Of a DNA stretch of 64,000 nt, positions 25,216-38,027 are shown one piece after another. The number at the start of each line of letters is the position of its first letter. Position 1 is the stretch's first letter. Under the pieces are notes generated by a model that ran no database searches, had not been told where the DNA came from, and saw only the letters and a program-made list of their open reading frames with translations. Source of the DNA: Epiperipatus broadwayi (taxonomy: Eukaryota > Onychophora > Udeonychophora > Euonychophora > Peripatidae); NCBI GenBank assembly GCA_028023455.1, contig JAQFVV010000014.1, forward strand, positions 3,336 to 67,335. The letters are read 5' to 3'. The position numbers were made by a program, and so were the translations under genes.

Positions 25216-26966
25216 AAGATCCCCTTCCCCCTTACATTATGTTACTTAATATTATTCATTACTTTTTACACATTTAATAAATCTCAATTTTGGTTAATCA
25301 ATGGCCCCTTGTGAAAATATATAAATGATTACAAAATAAGTGGGTGGTGGTAATAACTAAGATGGGTTTTACATATATAATATAATTTAAGGATAAAAGA
25401 TAGCACATTATTTAGGATGGAAAATGTGAAAAACAGATGTCAAATCTGTTTTTCTACAGTAAACATGAAAAATATAAAATCGCGAGCACCTGGGCAAGTC
25501 AAATAAGACTTGTTTTGATCAAATTATAAATTATTTACCCAGTAAATGATGGGTGGGGAAATGAAAATGAGTTATATGCTTGCAATTTTAGAATACTATT
25601 GGCATTTATTTTAAAATATACATACATAAATGTAAATGAAAATTGTTTGCCGCTTGAAAATAAAAGAAAAGGAAAAACATTTTATAGGAGGCTTAATCTA
25701 GATTAGTTATATAGAGCTATAGAATACATATTTGAAGACATTTAATATAGATGATTTAAAATATAAATATTACAGAGAAGGCAGGATTTAGGAATTATAA
25801 GCGGTCAAAGTTCTTTTACCTTGATTATTTAGAAGAGCGTTTCACTAGGAATCAGTCCATCGGTATTATTTCACAAGATCTCGGGTAGCATTGTTATTTG
25901 AGAGATAGCATTTCATTTTATTGGAAAATATCTAAAGTTCAGTAGTACGGGATGCAGAGCTTCGTTCATGGGAACAGCATATTAGAAGGGAGGGACAAGG
26001 CAAAATTTCCTACTCATGACACATTGAGTGAGAATTAAAACTGGCATGGAATACGTATAGCAACATAGCTATTTAATGGTCTCCTCCCCTGTGGATTCAA
26101 ATCCAGCAGTATTTATACTTTTATTTTGAAGCTGTAACTTAGCAACTACTGTTGGACCTGAGGCGGTTTAAGCACTTAAGTTTCATTTGGAATAGTTTGA
26201 CCGGATACTCTTATCTAGTAAGATGTTTGAAACAATGCAAGTTTGTTATCAGTTTCTCAAACGATTGTTTTAAAATATATCTTATGATTTTAAAACAAGC
26301 TAGCGTGGATAATTTCCACTAATGGGTTTATTTTATTATTACCAATTTGTAATCTTTTACTTTAATCTAAGGGGTCTTCCGGGTAATTGTTTTTCAAAAG
26401 ACTTTTTAACAAGATTGCATAATTTCTGGCTACAAAATTATATATGAAAAAATAATAAGTTTCATATATAATACCTTATATATATAATATAACTATTAAT
26501 ACATTCGCAATCTCCTACACTGAAATATATAGGTATTATTTACGCCCGCATACACATGAGAATATTATTAAATAAAATATTTTTAAATTAAAATACATAC
26601 GTGTTTACATTATTTATGTTATAATACTAACCAAAAGAAATATATATATTATTAGCTATGTATATACATGCGTAAAGGCGGGTTTGAATACCGTTAGATG
26701 GTAGGAGATTGGATGTGGGCTGTGAAGCAGGATCTGAGCATCAGATCATCTGCTTCAATATATGTTTTTTTTCTGTAAATTACCCATCATTCCCAATACT
26801 TAATATTTAGTTAGTACACTTTTAAAAATATCAAAACATTTATATTCTCCAAAAGTGTTCTAGCACAACTTATTTTTATTTAATCTTTATATGCTAATTA
26901 AAAAAGAAACAATCTATTATTTTAGATGGCTAAGGCTTGTTGTGGGAGCGATCTTGAGCTACCTTC

Positions 26967-26969
<3 letters not shown>
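25216..26969. other. Unassigned sequence with retroelement-like composition
   Basis: No gene. A segment near 26665-26700 (GCGGGTTTGAATACCGTTAG) resembles a tRNA T-arm/B box but no cloverleaf could be built around it. Confidence 0.4.

Positions 26970-27012
<43 letters not shown>
26970..27012. repeat. (TA)n microsatellite at the 5' LTR edge
   Basis: Uninterrupted TA dinucleotides directly before the LTR start TGTTGTAAGAG. It may be the original target or a later expansion; it hides any target duplication. Confidence 0.95.
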
Positions 27013-27018
<6 letters not shown>

Positions 27019-27230
27019 AAGAGATAGCTTACAACTAACCTACACACCTAGCCCAATGACTTCTTCAAGATCTGAATTCAAACCAATTAGTAGGAAAAGT
27101 AAATATCCTACATACTTGATTATATAAATGTAATATATACCTTCACAAACATACATATAGATTGATATGTTTGGGAGATTAATTTTGTTTTTATCTATCA
27201 TGAGTAAATAAATAGTTTGTTTACATGGTG

Positions 27231-27232
<2 letters not shown>

Positions 27233-27326
<94 letters not shown>
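27233..27326. repeat. Expanded (TA)n tracts inside the 5' LTR
   Basis: Two long TA runs separated by TGTACACCA. The matching place in the 3' LTR (near 41395) has only TATATATATG, so expansion happened after insertion. Confidence 0.9.
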
Positions 27327-27329
<3 letters not shown>

Positions 27330-27865
27330 GATAAACATATGCATAGAAAATAATATGTTCATTTATTGATAGAAATTAATTGTTTTTCTATTTTTTATTC
27401 ATTTGATTTTATTAATAAAGAAATACTAATTGACTGACATAGAACACACATAAAGATTATATTTATATGAGGTCAAGATTTTAATAAATGTTCAAATTTG
27501 GAATAAATATATTTTCTAATGCGATTTTTTTATTTTTTTTTCATTTTCAAGTTGTAATAATATCGTTTTTAGCAGTCACTTGATGAAAGAGTGTTTCTTT
27601 TTACAATTGAAAAAAAAAGCAGACGATGGTTCAAGACCGGGAATTGAACAAATGGGAAGGAAAGTTAAGTTTTTATTTCTTTCAAAAGAAAAAAATAACT
27701 TTTTGGCATCTAAAGAAAAAAATGTTTGTAGTTTCCAGAAGTTAAACTTTAATAATGAACTAGTGAAGTAAGTTCTTTTACAAGTTAAATTCATTATAGA
27801 AATATTAATGCAAAGGAAATCTGAAACTACTAAAAAGTAAAAGTAACTGTTTTTGTTAAAGCTAT

Positions 27866-27866
27866 T

Positions 27867-27917
<51 letters not shown>
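27866..27917. repeat. Expanded (TA)n tract inside the 5' LTR
   Basis: About 25 TA units; the 3' LTR equivalent near 41952-41966 has about seven. Second independent expansion in the same LTR copy. Confidence 0.9.
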
Positions 27918-27920
<3 letters not shown>

Positions 27921-28438
27921 CAAGCTAAGTTATAAATAGACATTATAATACAGGAAACATTATGATATATTTGGGGTAGAAATTTTAATGCTGTGGGACA
28001 TTTATAACTAACTTCTACATCAATGCTTGATTATGAAATTATAATATTTGTCATCGGAATGTCTATTTTGGAAACGCTGGTGCACCACCATTTTTCCAAG
28101 TATTCATATGATCAGGAAAGAGATTTCATATATATATATATAGATAATAACAACAGTTGATGAACTGGAAGTTTTAGCCATGGATATTGATTTTTTTTTC
28201 ATTGACTGAATGCTTGCTTTAGTCAAAAGAAATTATATACTTAATTCACGTGATGATTATATATATATTTTTTGCATTTGTAATTTTTTATTTGAAAGTT
28301 TGTGTATTGTTTTTTTTTATTGTGTATTTAAAATGTATTTTTCCAAATTCGATCACCTACAATTTAAAAGTAAACCAATGGATGGACAAATATCTTGTTG
28401 ATGTAAATAAAAAGGAATCCTCTTCAATTAATATATAT

Positions 28439-31400
28439 TGTGCCCTTTTCTATAGGTCAGTAATAGTTCATAACAGTCAATTACTAAAAAATTTTAAATT
28501 TAGAATATGTTCTTTTAATATAATAATTGTATTAATTCAATTATATCTTTAAAGTACAATTTGAGGCTAAAGCAAATACGTAGTATAAAATCATTTAAAA
28601 AATGGTTATATAAAGCTTTAAATATTGTTTCATATGGTTGTAAAAGCTGGCCATATTAAATAACACAGCTATAAATATTAAAAGTATATTTAATAAATTC
28701 GATTTTAATAGTTTAAAACTGATAAGTTAATAAATACAGTGTTTAAATTTATAATCATATTTAATAAACAAAAATTAATATCGTACATTTTAAAAATAAA
28801 CTTTATAATGGTGAGAATTGTATTTAATTCTATATTTTCTAAATTGTTCTTCCAAATTTTTTATAATTATTTTATATAATATAATAAGTGTATCAATTTT
28901 ATAAATCTAGGCAGAGAAATAGATTAAAAATTGTCTGTCAAAGTTTTAATCATGTGACTTTTAATGTATACTATCACACACATGCTTGTTTGAAATAATA
29001 ACAAAGTTTAAAATATTTTAAAAGTTATATTATAGAATTGGATAGAATTATTGCCTATCATAAAAGTAAATAGTATTAAACATTAAGTTAACTATCGTAT
29101 GTAATGTTTTAAGTAATGTAATAAAGACGAATACAGATATATAAAAATTAAATATTTTATTTAAATAAAAATAGATAAATTGAATATTAAGAAATGGAAT
29201 AAGTTATTAAATGTTATTTTAAAAGTTATTTTAAATGTTTAAATAGTTTTAATAAAATAATAATTTATTTAAAAGTGGTATTTTAAATAATATTTTAAGT
29301 TCATTACGTCACGATTTCTAATTTTGAAATTTAATTCTACTATAAACTAAAAATATGTAAATTTGTTCTCAAGCTAAAGTAAGAATTAACCAATAGGAAT
29401 AGGTATTCTTACAGACTATAAATATCGTAGTAACTAAGTTATCAGGGGAGATTAATAATGTATTGAAACTGGAGAAAGTCAATTTTTTTTTTGGTACTTT
29501 CTTATCGTTTATTTTGCAAAAACTAATTGATAATTTTAAAGTGTTTTTGCAAAAGAAAGTTTTAGCAAAAAATTATATATTTAGAAACTTCATGGAGATG
29601 ATTTTCTAATTTTTTTAAATACTTACCAGTCATATTTTATCTAAAAGTTTAACCTAAACTACGCAATAAAAAATGGATATACTACAAAATAAAATGGATA
29701 TAAATTGTAATACTGAAAAAATGTTTGGAATATTTATTGATACAGCTTTATTTATGCATAACCGGAGAACTTTTTTGGTACATAAAAAAAAACCACAGCA
29801 CGGACATCATACGGAGTCTAATGAAAAAATTGGAGATGCATTATTATTTATAAGCCTATCCAAGATTTATTTTTTAAATAGTAATAAGACAATTGTATAT
29901 TGTATGAATTATTTTATATAATATTATATCAAAAGGAGTAAAATGTTATATCCTTTCTGAAGGTAACATTTTTTTTATTTATTTTTAAAAGTGATATATA
30001 AAAATACTAAACGAAAGTTTAAATGTATTAAGAAGGAAACTTATATAAAAAAGTGAACATATAGTTGAATAAAAGATGGATCCATGGAAATACAAATAGT
30101 ACTTAAAAGTTTATCAAATATTTTTAAAGTTAAATTAGATGGATTGATGCATCAGATACGCAGAGAATATTGGTAGACAAGATTAAGAAGCTTCATGGGA
30201 TTAAGTAATATTATGATTTAATAATTATCGTCTTAAATACTAAAACCAAGGATTATTTTCTATAAATTTTACTAAATGGATTAATAATTATTTTATTTTA
30301 AACTTTAACACGCTTAGAGGAGAACATTTTTAAAAAACTCTAGAGAAAATGATAAACATTTTGGATTTATCAGGAACTATCGTCAAGAAAATATGTAACT
30401 ATAGTTTTGATTCCTTTTATTTTGTTAACCTAGTTTAAATCTAAATTTTTTATATAAGATTAGGAAAAACATAAAAACATTAATTTATTAATATTAAAAT
30501 TTTATAATATAACAATCTAATAATTTAGCTAAAAATATTTTAATATAAAGTGTATGGGTGTGAATTTTTTTTATATCTGCAATGCTAAAGTGGATAAAGA
30601 AAAGCCTACTGAACACGATGACTATATAAAGGTTATTGGTAATAATAATAACTATTAATAATTTTATAATGTATATTTTTTTTGTTTTCTTTAGATCATT
30701 TATGGATAGTAAGAATGAAGTATAAAAGTTTTTTTTTACTTATATGTACCGCATTTTATACGACATTTTAAAAAACATTATGAGATAGGATTGATTTGAA
30801 AATATGCATACGACAATTTTTTGATTTTTTTTTTATTAGTGATATAATCCAATTAACAAATAATTATGTGATTTTTTTAAAATTTTCATGTTATTGGATA
30901 TTCAAATATTGTCTAAGTAGATTGTATATGATTAAACATACAGAGCAATGAAGTAAGCAACTTTTCTTATGGGATAGTAAGATTGTTTTTGTTTAACTAT
31001 TAATGAATTTTATTTATTTTTTTGTAAATGCAGATAGTTATTTATTGATGTAAGATGTAAAAAAAATCTTGAAAAATAATGTTGAGATAGTGGCTTGGAA
31101 GTACTTAGTGAACAGGAAACCGAGATGATGTTTTAAGAAATAGGATGTTATAAGGAATGGAAATAATATTTAGTCTTTATGTGAATATCAGCATAGTTAA
31201 CAAAGCTCTATGACTGATACACATTTTATTGGACAGTGTTTATATTTCTTTAAATATTTGATGTTCTAATAAAGCTGAAGAAATAGCTTTAACATCGTCC
31301 TTGTACTAGAGGATATTAGGCAGGTAAATATCATACCTCTTCGGACTGTACCATGATTTTGAGATATGTTAAGAGTAATACTCTAGCTTTCTTCCTTAAT

Positions 31401-33233
31401 CCTATGCATCTGTTTTCGCTATCTTTATTTCATGTAACTGCATCGTTTAGTAAGATATTGTAAAAGAAATGATAAATAATTTAGATCTAAGGTTATGCTA
31501 TCGTTTTTGGATAAGATTAGTTTATTTGCTTATAAGGAGCAGAATATTATAACTTAAAATTGAAGATCCAAAGTATCCTAAGGAAAGAAAAGAATCATAG
31601 AATATATTTTGAATTTCATTTCGGAAATGAAATATAATTTTTTTTTCAATAGGGTATCTAAACAAAGATATTTTCTTTAAAGTGATAATAATTTTAAATG
31701 CTTTAGTATTATTTTTTTTAAGAGAAAATAAGTATTGCATATTTTAAAATACAATAGTACAAAGTAAATTATGTAAACAATATGCATAGTATATTTTTTG
31801 TTTATTGATTAACAGAAATATATTAATGATTACACTTACATCATACTAAAGTAAGGCTTAAAGAAAAATACATTATGATTAGTAAACATTGTGTAATAAA
31901 TACTAAAATCTAGTATTGAATTTTGGATAATATTTTGTGTAACATCTTTGACTTTGCAAGATGAAATTTTTTTTAATATTTTGAGAAATCCATACTCATT
32001 ATAAAATTTTGTTTTCTATGGAATGGTTTCTAAGTATGAATTTTTTTTAAGGATAAAATGCTGTTGCTAATAAAGTAGATAAATTTATTTGTAATAAGTT
32101 AACCATAATGAGAAACCAAACAGTAACATTTTTTTTAATTTTGTCCTAAATCTAAATAAAGATGTAATTGAAATATAAATTATTTTTTTATATAACCCGG
32201 TAGATCAAACTGTAAAGTAAAAAAATTAAGGATATCCACTGTAAATAGTGTAAATAAATTGTTTATTTATTTGTTGTTAGTAATAAACTTTGTTAAATTT
32301 TGTTATTTCAAAAATTTTTGTGTCCGAGTTATTTATTTCTCCACATCACTGCATGAAATCATGATATATGCATAATAATTGAAACAAATATATAATTTTG
32401 CACAAAAAGATAAATAGAGAATTATTTTAAGAATTTTAAATATTTTATTGGTATTCATTATAATTAAATAATCATAATCTTACATTATTTTATTGGTCAT
32501 AAATCAGTTATCACAATATTATATTAAATTATATGCTATCAGTTGCCACACATATTTTGTTTATCAGATTATTAAAATGCTACCACGTATTTATTATATC
32601 ATTACATGAAGATATAAGATTATATTATATTATTAAATTATTTTATTATGGTAATAAAATTATAGTAAAAAGAAAAGATATACAGAATTAGGTAAACAAT
32701 GAAGAATATTATTACTGTTATTTATTATTATTAGTTTCAGTGTAGTAGATTATGACATAAAATCCTTTCTCATATTTTACTACCGTATTTTTATTAACTT
32801 AGAATAAACTTTATGAACCTGAGATTATTTTATTTGAGCTAGATTATTACAAATAGAAGATTAAGACTTAATTATTAGTTTAATCTTAATGAGTAGAAGT
32901 TATTAAAGTCATAAGAATACTATGAGTTTGTTATTTAAAATAGTAATAAGGGGGATAGTGTTCTTATGCCATTGAGGTAGTATCCTGTAGGATATTGGCT
33001 CAATGTAATCTATCTTGTCACCTGTATTTTCACTTCAAGTCTCATGAAAATATTAAATATTTATTTAATTTATTTTTATAAACTGAACCTTATTCGTATT
33101 GTAAATTTGAGCTAGTGAAACATTTTAATTTTAATGCTGAATATTTTATTTATTAACTATTAACTGAGCTAGAACCCATTTTATTTTATATCATATACTA
33201 TCTGGAAGTGAAGATGCACGAGGGCAAGGTTAG
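28439..33233. mobile_element. 4.8-kb AT-rich insertion in the gypsy-1 5' LTR
   Basis: Recognised by comparison: the 3' LTR runs uninterrupted from TTCAATTAATATATATAG into ATATTTTTTTTAATAA (45812-45840), whereas here the two halves are 4.8 kb apart. Left end begins TTGTGCCC, right end ...GGGCAAGGTTAGAATA. Flanking ATATA may be a target duplication but the site is itself TA-rich. No frame above about 100 codons and no recognised protein. It may be a large non-autonomous element or a composite of smaller ones. Poly(A) and poly(T) runs are frequent throughout. Confidence 0.65.
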
Positions 33234-34584
33234 AATATAGATATATTTTTTTAATAAAGTAAATTTGTAGATTCCTCTAGAATCAACAATAATCCATACA
33301 GATGACCTTATCTCAAGTAAGATTTATATATATAATATTGAGGGAAAGACTTTAAGACAACAAAACTAGATAGATAATATACTAGTCAATTTTACTAATA
33401 TTTCCTTGTAATTTTATTTATTCTGAATATATAATTAATTCTTCTGAATAAATGGTCTTTAGCAGTCATTAATTTCTACTATAACTTTAACCTACATATA
33501 GATAAGTAGGAGGGGGGGCAGTTATAGTGATATTACATTTACCCTAGCTTATAAATATTGTGATAATTATTCTAATGAGGTAATTTTATAACTAATGAAC
33601 TTTTATTGTGATTTTCTTTATTTTGTGTTATGTTTATATATATATATTTAATGAATTACAGAATATAATGTTGTATTTAAGTCAAATTATTGTCTTTTGT
33701 TTTCTTGTATGACGTCACCAAGATGATAAGGAAATCATTTTTTTGATAACTAAATATTAATTTATTTTAGTATTTCTTGCTTGTAAATATTTATTGTTTC
33801 ATATGTTGTTAATAAATTAATTGTTTAAATCAATCTGATCTCTGTTTGGTCAACCCCATCATTACTGTGCATTGACACCATTAGATGTTGATCATCATCA
33901 CATTATGAATATATACACTACTATAGGTTTGATGGTCATCATCATCATTATGTATTGCTTTTATAAATAATTGATCATCATCAATATTTTCCTATATGTG
34001 TGCTTATATATATATGGGCAGATTTAGTTTATAATTGAGTAGGTCCATCCCTGAAGAGAGCTGATTGTAAGAACTCCCCGAGTGAATTCCGTGGTGTAAT
34101 GGTGCTTAGAAGGGAGATGTAATGAATATGCACTGGTCTAAGGTACATTGAAATATTTTTTAAGTAAATGATAAGTTAGTATATTGAAAGTAGATGTGAC
34201 TTGGAACCGGGCATTTCATTGTGACATCTGTAGTATCCTATTTGAAGGCTCAGATCTGATAGTAATAGATGCACTCCCTTTATTACCTGTCATCGCTAAT
34301 TCTGAAATGTCTGACACACCCAAATGTGTTGTGAATCACAAATTTATGACATGACTTGTTGTAGTAGGTTGACACCTTTCATCCAAGTTATCCAATTACT
34401 TAGTCATATTCGTGTCATCATATGGTGCCCATTGTGGTTCCGGTAAATATGGCACCATTAACTTTGGGATGACGGGTTCCATTATTTCTGGCACACAATA
34501 TGTTAGGCATGAAGACATTACAATTGATAGAAGTATACAAGTGTATTTTTGGATCTGGACATCTGTGTATGACCGTTAATTATA
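33234..34584 (+). mobile_element. Gypsy-1 5' LTR, second part
   Basis: 33239-33340 matches 45829-45925 of the 3' LTR (GTAAATTTGTAGATTCCTCT and onward). Further on, the block around CATCCCTGAAGAGAGCTGAT (34050) matches the LTRs at 18806-20134 and 45932-48041 in reverse complement. It ends ...CCGTTAATTATA just before the primer-binding site. Several degenerate GATCATCATCA repeats lie at 33880-33990. Confidence 0.75.
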
Positions 34585-34586
34585 TC

Positions 34587-34604
34587 TGGTGCCGCAACAG
34601 GGTA
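34587..34604 (+). promoter_or_regulatory. Gypsy-1 primer-binding site
   Basis: TGGTGCCGCAACAGGG starts 2 bp after the LTR end; TGG complements a tRNA 3' CCA, as expected for minus-strand priming. The priming tRNA could not be identified. A second TTATATCTGGTGCC lies about 50 bp downstream. Confidence 0.6.
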
Positions 34605-35157
34605 GGGCAGGTAAGGTTGTTAGAGTTGCCCCGTTATATCTGGTGCCCAAATGTTTAGGTCTGAACAGAGTTTAGATGCAAGGGAAGTTCAGCCATTAGA
34701 CTGAAATTTAATATTTTTTTTACTGTTTTTTATTTTACCCTTAAGCTTTAAATCTTAAATCCATATTGGACATACTCTGTTATATAATACCAGTATATAT
34801 TCAATAGGAATGATGATGAACAGATATATCAATAATTTTTTTGGGGGGAAATTTAAAATTCATGTTAAAAAAAGTAAATAGCATTAAAAGTAAATGATGA
34901 ATGCAACATGTGATGGAGAGCACAGATAGAGATCAATTTACAAATGAATAATTAATAAGTGATATGAAAAATAGAGGAATTAAGCGAGCTTAAACACCAG
35001 TTTAAAAAAATAGACAGTAAATAGTTAGGTAATGATGTGGGGTGGTTAGGATTCCTGCAGTATTGTATTTTAGTAAGTATAAAGTTATTTTGAATAATTA
35101 TTTAGATACATGTTGCTTAGAAGTGGATTAGTATTTAGAAGTAAAAATAGGGAGAAT
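34605..35157 (+). other. Gypsy-1 untranslated leader
   Basis: Lies between the primer-binding site and the first gag-like frame. Carries the second PBS-like motif near 34632 and otherwise AT-rich sequence without open frames. Confidence 0.5.
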
Positions 35158-36475
35158 ATGGAAGAGATGTTAGACACTACTGTTGTTGGAGGAGAGAGTG
35201 ATAGTGATAATAGTGATGGGGAGGGGTCTTTATTGATCCAAACTCCTGGGGGTCTATGATGGATGAGAATGAATCACAAAGACTGGAAGAAAGCCAAAGA
35301 GCTTTACAAACCCAAGAAATCCTCACTGATCAGAGTGCTTAAGCACTCAAGAGTAAAGTAGTACATGATACTGGAAATATTTCCATCTTGCAAGCAATGT
35401 TTGAAGAAATGATGGCAAAAATGGATAAAAATATGAATAAATTGGAGGCAAAAAAGGATAAAAATATAAATAAATTGCAAGCAAAAATGGCAACTAAAAC
35501 TGATATCGATGATATGAAAACTGATATCAATAGTATGGAGGCTAGAATAAATGCTAGTTTAGAATCAAATCTGAATAGTATGGAGACAAAGATAACTGCT
35601 AGTATGTGCAATAAAGTGGATGCCATGAGGAAATATATGAATGTGAAATTAGAAAGTATGGCAACTAGAGAGGTTGTGAACAAGCTGGAAACAGAACTGA
35701 AAGGGATGTATGTCTTTTGAGAGAACAATTGAAAAGTGAGGTGAATAAGGTAGAAGCAGGAACAAAAGCAGAAATGGAGGAAGCTGAGGAAAAACTGATT
35801 AAGAATATGGGACAATTATCTTTAGGATTCAGAAATGTACAAAAAGACAGCATTGAACTAAAGCAAGGGATGGTTAAAATGAAAGAAAAGATGGATGAAA
35901 GGATTATATAGTGTGGTGACCAGTATACAGTCCTGACAGATGGTATTGTGGTTCAGCTGGGTACCAAACTTAAAGAGATTTATAAGACCCATGAAACTTT
36001 CAGGGAAAATATAAAAAAGAGTCAAGAAAAGCATGAAAGTAAAATCAAAGAGGAAATTCAGGCCATTCATGCCAAATTGGCTCATCTTTCAACTATATGG
36101 GATAAAGAAAGTGAAATACCCAATGGGGTGGAAGATATATTGAATCGACGTTTGGACCAATTTGCAAACAAATTAATGTCTTTGAAAACTGTAACTGTTA
36201 TCCACCAAAATAGATTGGAGGAACTCACTGTGAGTACAGCCAAAACATGGGGTCAAGCTGATAGAATGGATGAGTCCATGAATCGAGGACATTCTATAGG
36301 GGAATCTCAGGGGGACCCAAGACTACTAACATGTATAATGCAACAAACTGAAGCTAGCATAAAGACTAAGAAACATGGAGAAGAGAGGGAGGTTTATTTG
36401 AATCATTTGGAAGTAGCTGTTAAGGATCCACAAACAGTGAGCAACTATTATGTGGAATCCACTCTTCCATCTTAA
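35158..36475 (+). pseudogene. Gypsy-1 gag N-terminal region, long coiled coil, broken
   Basis: Starts with an acidic stretch (ESDSDNSDGEG) from the ATG at 35158, shifts frame near 35257 (MDENESQRLEE), has a TAA at 35339, then runs through coiled-coil frames at 35388-35720, 35717-35911 and 35948-36475. Heptad-like K/E/N/L-rich repeats are obvious (NKLEAKKDKNINKLQAKM). About 400 residues of helical sequence before the capsid is unusual for gypsy gag and might drive multimerisation. Three or more frame changes and stops break it. Confidence 0.7.
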
Positions 36476-36623
36476 GTCTTAACTGGAGAGGATGCCGGCC
36501 TCCACAATGTTCATTTAGAGGACACTCTTCCAAAAATATATCAAACTTATTCTGATCAATATATGATGAATCCACAAAAAGATGCTTCAGAAATTTATGA
36601 AGATTCATACACATTCCACACAG

Positions 36624-37043
36624 ATGAATGCAATTAATCAGTTTGTGAAATTAAAGGTGTTTAAAGGAACCCCAAATGAAACACCAATAGAACATTTATG
36701 AAGTTTAAACTTGTATTTTTCTGTAAATAGGAATTTGTCTGAGGGTGAGAAGATAATAATTGCCTATAGCCACCTGCAAGGAGATGCCTTGATGTGGTGG
36801 GAATCTTTATTTCAGACACCATCTACCTTTGAAGATTATAAAATGTTACTGACCAGGAACTTTTGGAACAGAGACAGACAGGAGGCTATACTGTATCAAA
36901 TGTTTCAGGAGAAGTATAGATCAGTACCTGGAGAAACACTAACAAAGTTTTTTAGATGGCAGGTTATGAAATTACGTACATTAAATACATATCATTTTAA
37001 TGAAAGTGAGATCATAAGAATTGTGAAAAGGAATTTGCATTGA
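36624..37043 (+). pseudogene. Gypsy-1 capsid (retrotransposon gag domain)
   Basis: From MNAINQFVKLKVFKGTPNE there is one in-frame TGA near 36699, then SEGEKIIIAYSHLQGDALMWW, the classic A.....L.G.A..WW motif of the Retrotrans_gag family, followed by F..YK.LL...F.NRDRQEAIL..MFQEKY....GETLTKFF. This domain assembles the particle shell. It overlaps the next frame by a few bases (37040), so the gag-to-nucleocapsid step now needs a frame change. Confidence 0.85.
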
Positions 37044-37435
37044 GGATAGAACAATCTCTATTGTGCACAAATGCAATAAATATAGAGCAGGTAGCAGAGC
37101 TGTTATCTAGTATAGACATGAATAACCTCAGCTTGTTTACTAGAATTCCTGAAAAAAGAAAAGAAGATACATCTATAAATGCAATATTTTACCGAAAATG
37201 GAAAAATAACAATGATCCTAATCATTGGAAGGGTAAAGCCATGCCAAATAATTCTCAAAGTATATGGTCACCAAAAAGGGACCAGCCTAATTATGGCAAA
37301 GTGCAAATAAGTCCTCCTAATAGTCCAGGGAAGTCACCAAAACCTGAGTATAGTAACCATACACTCAAAAACCAAAAGCAACCAAACTAGCAGGGTACTT
37401 GAGGTTGTTCCTCACCTCAAGACGACAAAGATACC
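37040..37435 (+). pseudogene. Gypsy-1 nucleocapsid-like basic region
   Basis: Rich in K, N, P and S (PEKRKEDTS, SPPNSPGKSPKPEYS). No CCHC zinc knuckle is visible, which is either loss or a family property. It ends at TAG 37388 and stop-containing sequence links it to the protease. Confidence 0.6.
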
Positions 37436-38018
37436 ATGAGGAACATGCAACTGACTCCTTATAGAGAGCTCACTAACATGATGTGTTTATGGGATGATAA
37501 AGTACCTAACTTTGCTTTACATTTCTGCCCCATGATAGAGTTTTTGTTTGAGGGTCTGCTTGTTAAGGCACTATTAGATTCTGGTAGCCAGATTTCAGTG
37601 GTGTCAGATAAATTTTTTCAAAAAATTCTGACCAAAAACCCTAATGTTAAAATTTTGCCACTGAAATCTATCCATGTTACCATGGCCAACAGCAAGAAGG
37701 CCAAGCTAGCTCAGAAACAAATCTGGGTTAAGATTGAAATAAGCCAAAGCCAAACAAACCTCTATATGTGTTTTGATACTCAATGGTTTAATCCATGACA
37801 TTATTCTTGGGGCAGACTTTCTACATATGAACACCTGTGTTATTGATTTCTGCTGTAAAACAATTAGAGTAAATGACGAGGTCTTGGGCATAGCATTGCT
37901 TCCAAGATATGATCTAATTGAGGTTGATTGTATTACACCTAGTGTCTCAGAAGTATTCTTAAATTATAAACTTGCAGAGTCCAACTTGCTTGGAAGTGAT
38001 GATGTACTTAAATTGTGA
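37436..38018 (+). pseudogene. Gypsy-1 aspartic protease, one frameshift
   Basis: Frame 37436-37798 carries VKALLDSGSQISVVS, the DSG active-site motif of retropepsins; the second half continues in another frame from about 37773 with IHDIILGADFLHMN, the ILGxDF flap-distal motif. It would cleave the polyprotein. Only one frame change separates the halves. Confidence 0.85.
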
Positions 38019-38027
38019 TCTGTTATA

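Larger units (their letters stand above)
27013..28438 (+). mobile_element. Gypsy-1 5' LTR, first part
   Basis: Begins TGTTGTAAGAGATAGC, matching the 3' LTR start at 41171 (TGTTGCAAGAGATAGC), which sits directly after a polypurine tract. The two copies align through to TTCAATTAATATATA, apart from expanded TA tracts here (27233-27326, 27866-27917). Alignment resumes at 33234, showing that 28439-33233 is an insertion. A TGATGAAAGAG...GGTTCAAGACC stretch near 27630 resembles a tRNA B box. Short open frames here are not genes. Confidence 0.85.

Noticed and set aside
26660-26710. tRNA gene near GGGTTTGAATACC
   Set aside because: No cloverleaf with A box and acceptor stem could be built.
26891-27276. 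Open frames encoding Y-I repeats
   Set aside because: Direct translations of (TA)n microsatellites.
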